Positions 42,501 to 54,500 of a DNA stretch of 64,000 nt are shown piece after piece. The notes under the pieces were generated by a model. It was not told the DNA's origin, searched no databases, and saw nothing but the letters and a program-made list of their open reading frames with translations. The stretch is taken from positions 105,148,129-105,212,128 of the forward strand of contig NC_066362.1 in NCBI RefSeq assembly GCF_013377495.2. Direction: 5' to 3'. The translations under genes and the position numbers were made by a program. The DNA is from Cygnus atratus. Its lineage: Eukaryota > Chordata > Aves > Anseriformes > Anatidae. How positions within the stretch are numbered: the first letter of the stretch is position 1; each line of letters opens with the position of its first letter.

Positions 42501-45500
42501 GTGAAGAAGTTCTGAGAAGTGACATATTTTTTGAAACTAAGTTTGGAGTAGGGCTGGAAGAAAAATTCTATGAATTCCCATCTTCTTCCTCTACCTAAAT
42601 ATACTATTTTATGCAATATAATAAACACATTTTCCAATTTCTTATGCTTGAATAACATGAGAAAACTGTCATTTGGTTTAAATAACAGTGAAAAATCTCT
42701 GTTTTGAGTTTAATACAATTCAGTTTATTTTTTTGATCTCAACACATCACAATATTGAACCTCGTGATAAAAAACTTATTTTTTGACTAGCATATCTTGA
42801 AAACTAAAGCCTTTAAGATTGGATTTGGAAATACTAGAAACATCAGAAACCTGATTCTTTTCAGATTTAAAAATAAAATTCATAAGCTAAGAGAAAATTT
42901 CTGCAAAAAAATAATACATTGGCTGATCCTTAAAACTGTGGAATCTTACTGATAGCATTTTGCTAGAACATAAATGTTCATCCACAGAATATAAGCTGTA
43001 TGTAAAAGTCTTAGATATCTGTAGAACTAAGAAGTAGGTCATATTAAAGTAAACAAAAACATGCAGCTAATATCAGCTTTGGATAAGTACCAATTTAATA
43101 ATTCTTGAAAATTCTATAAAATATTATGAAAATACACAATTCCCTACATAGCTCCTTTTCTTTACTTCACTAAATGCTCAGAGGTAGAGGCTAAAATTTC
43201 TTATGTAAGCAGCAAAAATATTAATTTGTAAAACAGCAGCCTCTTGCATCCTCTGGACATTATTGTTTGATTTATTTTTCATGCAACTCTTACTCTTTAA
43301 TCAGATTAAGTAAATATGTGTAAGATATTCAGTATAAGTGACAAAGACTGGAATTTGTTTGGATGTACCGTAGCGTTTCAAACTGCTTTACAAAATGCTT
43401 TACATGTTAGCAACACAAAGAGTGTAAAGCAAAAGAGCTGCCATTTTGAACCCAACTGGTAGCTGAAATAAACCAAAAATATTTAAGACAAGTGTTGGAC
43501 GTGATAGTGTCAACAAACAAATTGCCACAGATGAGCAAAGATGAGACTGTGCTTTCTAGACCAAGTACAAAACCTCTACCAATAATCTCAGAGTATGTTT
43601 TGTACAGCCCAATACACAAGAAAACATTGTTTAAAAATGACATGATCAATTCTAGTTTTATTCTTCCACTCATAAAACTAAACAGCATTGCCATCTACTG
43701 GATATAAAGAAATTAACATTTTCTAGTAAAACATTTTGACTTCTTTTTGAAACAGCAAATTACCCTAAATTGCAATATGATTTCTGTACTCAACTAAGAA
43801 ATGGCAGTAAATACATTAGACCAGTTTGAAAATGCTTATAAATATCATATGTATTTCACCATTTAATGAGATTGGAGGAGGTTTTCAAAGATTTGAACAG
43901 CTTTGTCTTTCCATTATCAGAAGTAATGTGAGAATTTGCTATCAGTTACAGATTTCCCAAAACCATGAACAAATATTATGAAGCAAAAATGAGCATTCAG
44001 TATGGGTATCAATATTGTGATATCAATATTATCATATTAATAATAATGATAATCAATATTATCATATCAGTATGTGTATAATACACAAAGCATTTTTGTA
44101 GAATGTACAGTCTAATACATTACCTCTTTTTTAAGAGGTCTCCCTAGTCAAATAAAAAGTAAACCTGCATATTGTATGCTTGTATGAATGGGATGCAAGA
44201 ATTCATATAACAACACAATGTACAAAAACAGTCAATTCTAAGATCTCAGACTGTTTCATATAGCCACTCTGATTTTCCCCATATGAGGTTACCTACCTGA
44301 AGTTGTGAACTTGATTGTGGTGAGTTGTTCTGAAACTGGGCAAACACAAACCCTGGGTTAGAACTCTACTTTGTGCTCTCTTGTAGCCCCTCTGTGTTTT
44401 TCTGGGCAGAACCAAGAAGCAGATATACAGATCTTATGAGATCTGCACTATTTACTGTATCCCCAAACCCACAGCTTAGGTAATGATATAGTAACGCCAC
44501 CTTAATTGGTTTGATCCTGATGGTCAAATGTCAGAATAAACATAAGAAAATTAATATGGAACCCTAGTGTATTTTAAATCTCATTCTTCTATACATAGTC
44601 CCATACATTTCAGTAACTTCTCTCTCTATATATAAATTTATTAATTAAAATTATTAATTTTATAATTTTTAAAATTCATTAATTTATTAATTAATTTAAT
44701 AATTCAATTAATTAATTAATTAATTATTAATTTATGAATTTTTATTTATTATTTAAAAAAAACAGTAATGTTTTCTTGTTAAATAAACAAGTTCTGACCC
44801 GGAACTGATGTCAGGGAGCTTGTAATTAGACTCATGGGATCTGCTGGAAAAAGACAGGTTATGACTTTATTAGTAGTACTAAATGTATAAGTACTTTTTA
44901 ATATAAATAATATTGCTTAACACATTGGTTAGCTCAGCATGTGAAGAGACTCAAATCTGTGTAGTATTTGTGCACTTACATACTGGAAATATATACATAA
45001 ATGTGTTCATCACAGAATCATTAAGGTTGGAAAAGACCTTCAAGATCATCTGTTCCAACTGTCCACCTACCAACAATATCACCCACTAAACAGGTCCAAC
45101 CTTTCATTAAACGCCCCCAGAGATGGTGATGCCACACCTCCCTGGGCAACTCGTTCCTGTAACTGACCATCCTTTCTGACAAGAAATGTCTCCTAATTTC
45201 TAATCTGAATCTCCCCTGGCGCAACTTGAGGTCATTCCCTCTAGTCCTATCACTAGTTAGCTGTGAGAAGAGGCTGACCCCCAGCTCCCCACACTACTCC
45301 CAACTACTTTCAGGTAGTTGTATAAAGCAATAAGGTCTCCCCTGAGCCTCCTCTTCTCCAGACTAAACAACCCCAGTTCCCTCAGCCACTCCTCATAGGA
45401 CATGTGTTCCAGGCCCTTCACCAGCTTTGTAGACATAATGTTTATACATATTTAGAAATAATCAAATGCCTAGGTACACAAGTAGATTTGTATTAATGAT

Positions 45501-48500
45501 AGTAAATCGAAAAACATTCTGGAAAAAAAAATTGAATTCTTGTTCCAACACACTTTCCCACTAGTGATTTTTTAAATAACAATCTTCCTCTTACTGAGGA
45601 TGTCTCTGGAGTTTCTGGTTCCCAAAAGGTCAATTTTTCCTCTTTGAATTTGCATTAGTATGCCTCTGTACTATTTTTACTTACTACATTAAGACTTAAA
45701 TTTGTGTGTCATTACAGTCAACAGATTCTCTCAGTTGATGAGATGATGGGCTAGAAGGAATAGTATGAGGTACAGTAAGGCCTTCTCTATAGTTTACCAC
45801 CAGTTTATGACTTTTGCTGCAGAAGTTGCTGATCATTGGACATTACAGACAGTTACTCTTGTTAGATGTTCCTGTTTTTCCATACCTATTAGTGGAGAAA
45901 CTTGCAAGAGGACTTCCTAGTAATGTTCTACCAAAATGTGCTGGTTTAGCAAACACTATTAAGCTAAGCTAGGTCATTTTTTATTAAATGGATTATGGAC
46001 CATTCCATGTCAGCAAACGTGAGGGCAGAGCTCCTCTGGCAGAGAGGAGAGCCCAGCAGAAGGTGCAGGGAGGGTGCATCTGGATGGACTGTACTCACAA
46101 AGCTGCATTCAGGGAAGGACATCATTCACAGCCTCACAGTATTTTGTAAAGAATTATATATGTATATATCTACCTATATACATACCTATCTATGCATCAT
46201 TTAATGGACCATTATTTTGGGAAGAATGAACCATTCAATGACCTGAAACATGGATGCATGCATGAGCAGGCTTTTCTAATAAGACAAGTATCAGGAAGTT
46301 ACACCTTGAAGGGTGTTGAGAAAAAACAGGGTTGTCACAGGTGCTCCCCAAAGTGCACATGCAAGCTGATAACAAAAGCCATAAGAGTAAAAGCATAGGA
46401 CAGTGACGAAAGCATCAGTAGTATAAGCACAAACCTCATGTGGTCAATTACTAAACAATCTAAGGAACATGTGAGGTGGATAAAGCTGGTTTTAGGCTCA
46501 ACGGAGAGAGCACAACCAAGTTCCAACAGATGTAAACATACCACATAGGGTAAAATGTGGGCTTTGAGTTGAAAAAGAAAGAACGAAGAAGTTGACTGTT
46601 AGTGAGCGTATAAAAATGACGGAGTTGGGAGTTGGACTCAATGATCCTTGTGGGTGTCTTCCAACTCAGGATATTTGATAATTCTGTGACCTCAAGCAGG
46701 TTTCCTCAGAGCAAGGAGGAATGAATCCATGCTAGAAACATTTTTCCAGTTCCAGCGTGGGATGCCAACAACTCCCAGCTCCCTTCTCCCTTCCTCTGGC
46801 ACCTCCCCCTCACTCCCATTTTCTTCTTGCTTTTGACCTTAGGACTCACAGGCACATTGAAACGGCATACGTTTCAAGGGATAACTAGGAGAAAACCAGT
46901 ATATTTTCAGTCTTCAGCTGTACCATTGGTAATAAAGAGTAGTAATAACTACTCAACAATGACTACATGTTAGACTACTGAAAAATACTTTGCTCATATA
47001 AACCAAGTAGTAAAATGTCAAGTATTATCTTGGCTTGTCATAAGACTTCCAGACTGTCAGTGGAATGAAAGTCTACTAACACTGCTTAGTATATCAGTAA
47101 CCATAGCATGTGGTTAGGCAGCCTCATTTACCTGTCTGAATCTGTAAAGACTTCAGCTTGTGACTCAGCTGTTTGACAGAGATCCAACTTTTGTTTAATC
47201 CTCCAATTAAGCTCTTACAGCTTTTGTACAGGCATTAGATCACTGGTTTCTCAAATGGTCAGAAATGATGAAGATCAGCTAACTATCACTGAATGGACCC
47301 TACCTGTCAAGACTCAATTACAGTCAACGCAGCTTTGCTAAGTTATACCAACTGAACAGCAATTCTTGTTTCTTCTGTTGTACTGATAACAAAAAATAGT
47401 TTCTGTTTTATGAAGGATACTGACCTGATGAAGTTAAAGGCAACATTGTAGTTCGATTTTCAGCAAACTCTGGAAGAAAGGAAGTTCATTATAAACTCCT
47501 TTCATAGTGCAGTATCTAGTTTTATACAACTCAGGAAAATGAAGGTAAAAAACAAACAACAAACGAGCTGTGACTATTTCTCTTGAGTCACTAGCAGTGT
47601 CCTGCATCCCTCCTTCTGACCATTTCACAATGTTCCCAGCCTTTTCCAAAACTCTCACCTTCCAGAGAAGACAAGGTCTCTCAATTCCTCTTTCAATCAA
47701 TCCCTGTTCATTATCTCACACATAAAACGTCCTCATCTGGAAAATCTCTATCTTGACACTTTTATACAAAGGAGCTTTTCAGAGCACCTGTGTCATAGAC
47801 AGTATTTAGATCAGATAAATGATTTAAAATTAACCTGGGATGATTTGCAAGAAAGAAAGCTACTTTTAGTCACTGTGGAAGTTGATTTCAAGCAAATCAC
47901 ACCTGATTACAGTGTTATAGTTCCCTCCCTCTTTGAAATAGAAATAAAACGTCTCTTGCAGAACATAATGACATATAGGAAGTAAAAGTGCTATGTATGA
48001 CTATGATTTTTCATTAGTTACAGTTCTTACTTTACTGCAGCACTCCTGATGGAATGGACACATGAAATCTCATGTGAAGAGAGGCATTTTAATGATGCAC
48101 ATCAAGAAAAGTTTGACTACTTGGAAGTTCATCAATAGATATATAACCTTCTAAAAGGCTCTACGTAATTTCCTTTGGTGGCATTTTTCAAGCACAATAA
48201 GCAATCACTTCCCACAGTGATTTGCAGTTATTTAGAACAACTTATACATGGTGCAAGTAGTAAAGAAAAATAAAGATATCAAGATACTGAATTTAGCCTT
48301 TGAATATCTGAAGCACTTAGCAAGGAATAAAGAGATGTTGCACAACAAATGCCCCACTCCTCTTAAGCAATTGGTAGCTACTTAATAGTAGTTCCATCAG
48401 GTCTTCAGATGTCATCTTCCACTTCTAAGGATTCAAATTACATATTATCATTATCTCCAATGAAGGCCTGTTTGGAGGCTTATTGAAGTCAAAAGAAAGA

Positions 48501-51500
48501 TTTCCATTGATTTTGCTGGGCTTCCATTTAGGCTTTGAAAATTTTTCTCATACTTGCATAAAATCACTATATTTGTATATTTGCTGAATTTAAAATCATT
48601 TAGTCTTTAAATTTACACTATTTAGTCTACGCTATTTACTAATTTAGTTATTAGTATTATACTAATTTAGTCATTTACATTTCACCTAAGTATCAGAGAA
48701 ATTTGAAGTCAATTCCTTGGGCATAGTTCTCCAGAAGCTACATTCTGTATTCAGTTTATTATTGTTTTTGACATCTTTTCAATAAATGAGTCCTCACGCA
48801 CTGTAAGGCTGAGCCTTTTTCCATACTCTTTAGCAAAACAAAATGATAATTGCATTTACTTATGAAATACCACAGTTGGGGCTTAATTGCATTAATTTGA
48901 GGGGCAATGGAATTACAAATGTTATGCTACGTAAAAGAGATGAAATTCACTGATTATGACTTGTAATTAACTACTTTGTCCTTTGTTCCTTCCTTAGTGA
49001 ACATATGCTAAGCTGATTCATACTTTCTAGGTGACAAGGTTCTTTCACCTGCTCATATAGATTGTGCGGTGGAGAAGGAGAACAACCATGAATATCTTTC
49101 TGATGGTTGGGAACCAAAGATATTGCACATGTTAACTGTAGTTCTCAAGGTTTTGTATCAAAATAGATGTTTATTAGCATTACCTGTGATTTGTATGCTG
49201 TTCACATCAATTTTCAAAGTCTGAACAAGACCAGTTGTATTTGCGTCAATACCCAAAAGCAACTCATCTTTTATTTTCTCAGCCATTACCCTCTGGGTAA
49301 GATAAAGGTTGAAGATCACAACAACACTAGCAATACAAAACAGAGAAGATGGTTAGTTAAGCAAGATAATGCAGTAAATCTGAAATTTTGCTAGTTAATA
49401 CTTTGACAATATTTCATTCCAACACAGGTTCCATTGTGGGTCCCTTCTACCTCAGGATTCCATTTGAAAACTCAAAGTATCATAAAGTGTTGGCTGGTCA
49501 ACATGACACATGAAGAAATAGCTCTTAAGTAACAGGTAGCTTTGAATGTTAGAGAAACATTTATTCTTTCTTTTGCAACTCTTATATTCAATGTGGGAGA
49601 AAAAAATAACAGCATTGATATCAATTGCTGCAATGGAGCTGAATTCAAGTCAACCAAAGGAGATGTAGGTTTATTAATTATTGAACTCTCCTAGTTTAAC
49701 CTCTAAAATATTGATTAACAACCCTGAAATGTTCACATTATAAAAAATATAACACAACCTGATCACTTCTATATATCAAACATCATGTATGGATTCTGCA
49801 TCCATGAGGATCCGTTGTGTGATTATTTGTATTCTCATAAGGAAACAGTAAAGGCTGAAATCACAGATATTTTGAAATAAGTGGTTAAACTATATTTAAT
49901 TTCTGTGGGGCCTGAATTTTATCTAGAATTTTGTCTCTTTCCCATCCCTCCTAGACACTATTATTACATTCTATATTTGTAGCTAAATTAAGGTAGTGTC
50001 AAAGTATGATGATTGCTGTTTTTTTTTTGTTTGTTTGTTTGTTTGTTTTCCATTTAATTAATTTTAGATATAATCTTTTTTATTCTTAAGCATTTATAAT
50101 ATCCAATGGCAACAGACTCAGAAGTGCTTTTTGATATGGGGTTATTAAGCTTGCAGTTGTGCTGAGCACAGTTTGCAGTATACGGAAGAACTCTCCTTTT
50201 TCTTACTTGTTTCTGATAACCTCTAGGCCATGCTGAGTAAACAAAAGCTTTTATTGCTATCCTTGTGACTCAGCAGAGTCTCAAGGGTAAAATAACAAGG
50301 TTGCCAGAAGGGATAAACACTTTTTCTTTAATGAAAAGAGTCAAACAGAAAATCATTTATGAGATAAACTAGTATTATTTCAAAGTAAAAATGAAGACAG
50401 ATACTTTCTGATATATTAAAAGCAAGATCTAACATTCATAGACATCAGATTTTGTGTGACTTCTGTGGTTTCACTGTCAAGATACAGAGGCAGAATTCAT
50501 TTGACCAAATATAGATATTTACAGTGCAGATATCTAGATTTTCCTTGTAGTTCATGGAAAGAAATGAGCTATTCTTTGATCTCCTCCTAAAAAGGCATTT
50601 GAATAAACTAGATGAAAAAACTCTAAAAGTAATTTTTTTTTTTTCATTGCTTATAAAGTGAGTCCTGAGCAACTAGCTTAGAGATGTCTTTATCTTCAAT
50701 ACCAAAATTTTTGGTACGTCCTACTGTGTGCTCAGGAACCTTATTTTGCTACTTGGATCCTATCCACTCAGGGACAACAGCCTGGGAGGGACCTATTCCT
50801 CTGTTGCCTACTTCTTTCCCTTGATATTATAAAACCCTTCATAAGGTGATCATACTTTACCTCTTTCTAATTAGTTTTATGCCCTCACTATTACAATCAA
50901 ATGATTGCTCTACTTCAAATCTGCTTCTCATTTTCAGCATACATGTACTCACGCTTGGCAAATATCTCTTTTTCTTTTGCCAGCATGGTCATTCAGCTGA
51001 ACTATCTCATCTAAATATTTGTCCATTTTATGTATGTACAGAAAGCAATTATATCACAGTTATAGAAAGAACAGCTGATATCATAGTATTACAGAATGGT
51101 TTAGCTTGGAAGGGACTTCTGGAGGTCATCTTGTCCAACCCATCTGCTTAAGCAGGGCCACCTACAGCTGCTTGCCCAGGACCCTGTCCAGACGGCCTTT
51201 GAATATCATCACAGAGGAAGATTCTACAACCTCTCTGGGCAACCTGTTCCAGTGATCAGTCACCCCTACAGCAAAAAGGGTTTTCTTTATGTTCAGATGG
51301 GACCTCTTTTGTGGGTTTGTGCCCACTGCCTCTTGTACTGTCATATATAGAATTCCTCCTTTTCTCGTATTTTCTACAGAGAAAATGTTTATTAACATCA
51401 TCAGCTGTCATGTAATGACCACTTTTTTATTAATTGCCTCGTCTTGCATATAAGGTAACTAATTTTGTCATTCTTTCCTCAAGGTCCTTCAGTTCTCCTA

Positions 51501-54500
51501 TAGTCCTGATCTTCTTCTCTGTTTTGTGACTGCTTATTATAGTGTGTCACCTGACCTTTCTTTAGCAGAAATACTTTTCTAAAACATAGGTTACATATGA
51601 TCACACATAATACTGAGATCAGTCCCCCTGTATAAGTAGCTTTTCACAAGCAAGCTTAACACAAAACAATATACCTTCCTTTCTAGCTAGTTTCTTATCT
51701 ATGTCACTGTTCTTACTTTTCCCATTTTTCTTCTGAATTGACAATCCCAGGGACTATTACGTTTTCTTTTGTTCTAATCTTGAAGGATGTTTTTGAAGGA
51801 AAAGTATGGATTATATCAAACTTCATATGCACTTCAGAGAGACTTATCAAATCCTAAAATACATTTTTAAATTATTCATTGTCCCACAGAGTAATTTTCT
51901 AAATTAATCTCCTTGTCTCTTGCCTATGTATTTTGTTCTATGTAGTTACCCAGTTTGAGACTTGAAGTTTTCATGACCTTCTTCAGGCTTCCTGTAGGGG
52001 AAAATAAATAAATAAATAAATAAATTATGAAGAGTGTTCTGGAACTGTTAAATAGTGGGAGACAGCATTACACTTGTTTTGTAGAATCAAGACTTTATGA
52101 AGAACAGTGCAGGTGAAATTAATACCACAGACCTCACTCCATTTACCAGATTTTTTTATTTATTTTTTCATATATTTTTTTTTTGCCAGATAGCTTTCTG
52201 TAGGACAACCAATGTAACAAGGTATTGAAAACTGAGTTCAAACAAAATTTAATAAATGAAGCAGCTCTTACTATCTTACTGACTCTCTAGGACACACAGG
52301 ATGCAGCTTTACATCCTTTACATGGTGTCAAGTGACAGCCCCTGTGCAAACACCTGAAGGGTTATGAAATAAATACATCTTTGTCCATAGGGACATCTGA
52401 ACGCACTTCCATTCACCTCAGCTTATGCCAACAGGAGCTCACTGTCCTGAACTTTCTTCTAGATGGCAAGAACAGCAATCCTGCAAATGTAGCACAACTA
52501 ACAAATCTTGGCAAAAAAAAAAAAAAAAAAAAGTTTTTAGCAATTCTGTCACATATGGAAAATGTGACAAAATTGTGAGTTGGTCTTAGTCCTCAGCCTT
52601 GTTTGGTCAAGACACAGACATACAGGAATCTGAAAAGGAAGTTTGCCCAGGGAAACACAGCTGTGCCAAACTTTCCACAGCAGCACTTAGAAGACATAAG
52701 AAGTGAAAGGAATGCTATACAAAGGATGACTTGAAAAACAAGATACTGTTAACCACTCTTGAGAGAAATAGCTAAATGAGGACTTTTGACAACATTTATT
52801 TGAGAAGTATAATTTAACTGTACCTACTTGAACTGGAAAATTTCACATCTCTCAAATTCATTTGTCAGAATACTTGCTTGAAAAATTTCTTGTATCTGTA
52901 CAAAGAAGAGAAATCTTGAACCAATACAGTAATTGAAAATACAATGTTGCACAATGCATTCATGATTTTAATACTGACTTTTTTCCTCCTTATATCTAGA
53001 CTATGGAAGCAACCATTTTCTTTGATGCTTCACGGATTTTCACAGATAAAAAATATATGGAGTTCTGAGTGGGCTTAGGACCCTAACTATCACATTTTGG
53101 AGAGAGTAAGAAAGCATCAACAGCAGGTCATGTCAGGAAATTAATATAGCTGTCACATACTCTTGGTTTAACCAGAGATCAATCGGTTCTTACCAACTTT
53201 TCAACATCAAAGGCAAGGATTTTGAAGTCAGCTGATGATCTATCATGCAAAGAAGGAGTGAATATTGTCCCAGAGACTATTTTAAATGTTCCCATGTAGA
53301 GATGACTGTTCCCACCTGTTTCAACTGGATAATTAAAAACAAAATTAAGTAATTTGAATTATATAGAAATAAACGAAATAGATTACATTACGTGTTATTC
53401 CACAGAGATCATCAATAGACTAATTTTTACCTGTTTTGCTTTGTATTGAGATATTTGCCCAGTGCTGATTTAAAAAAAACAAAACAACAACTTTGAGACA
53501 ATTTTCAACTAAAGTACAGTATCTACAATTGTAAATATATTGTGAAAACTATTTGTCCTTGGTCCTCATTATTTTCTATTTCATACTAAATGCTGAACTT
53601 TCTAGCAGCACTGTGAACAGATAAAGGAGAATAGTATTACACTGAGGGTGACTGAGCACTGGAACAGGTTGCCCAGAGAGGCTGTAGAGTCTCCACCCCT
53701 GGAGATATTCAAAAACATTCAGGACATGGGTCTAGGCAAGCAGTCATAGGTGGACCTACTTGAGCACAGGATTTGGACCAGATAACATCCAGAGGTCCTT
53801 TCCAACACCATCTACTCTTTGATTCTATGAACCTGTGTAGCGTGTCAATCCATGTCTAGCACAAGGGACAAGGAGACACTGGAAGCATGATGTTTTGCGA
53901 ATTTGATTTTTTTGTGTGTGTGTTCTTGATTAAAAATATTAAGAATTACTGCGTCACATTTTCTGTATTGAAAGTAGTGTTGTTTTTATATAAATGTAGA
54001 TTGTTTTTGATGATAACACTGGAAACACTTGTGTCAGACTAGTTAAATTATTTTTGACCTGAAATTTCCTACCACTACATAAATGAAATGCCAGGAGAAT
54101 TTATGCAAAACTAAATAATTAGTCCTTACTGCATATTTGATCTTGATTTTTAATATGCTATAGCATATGAGATATGCATAAAACTATTCACTCTACATTA
54201 AAAATATCTCCTCACTGTATAACACACTGGAAATTTTCAGATTAAGGTCTGAATAAGACATTAACACGTGGTTGACAGAAAACATCATTTTGCTTACCAG
54301 TTACATTACCAGTGGTATTTTTAGGATGTTTTTAAAGGTATTAACACATAAAATGAGTTTTAATACAAAACAAACAAACAAACAAACAAACAGATAACTG
54401 AGAAACACAATAATAAACAGCTTGTGATGGACAGCACAACCTAGTGACACCAATTTCCTAATATCAACCTGTAACAGTAGATTACTTTGAGCTTCTTTAA

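Larger units (their letters stand above)
42315..47424 (-). other. TMPRSS15 intron 5
   Basis: 5110 nt. Two CR1 copies, the AT-only block at 44625 and an AATATTATCATAT repeat cluster at 44008-44070. A GC-richer segment at 46010-46140 is unidentified. Confidence 0.88.
49327..52827 (-). other. TMPRSS15 intron 3
   Basis: 3501 nt with a CR1 copy and three simple repeats (50019, 52001 and an A run at 52514-52532). Confidence 0.9.

Noticed and set aside
52820..52830. Alternative exon 3 donor GTACAG four bases downstream
   Set aside because: It would include an in-frame TAG stop before the junction.
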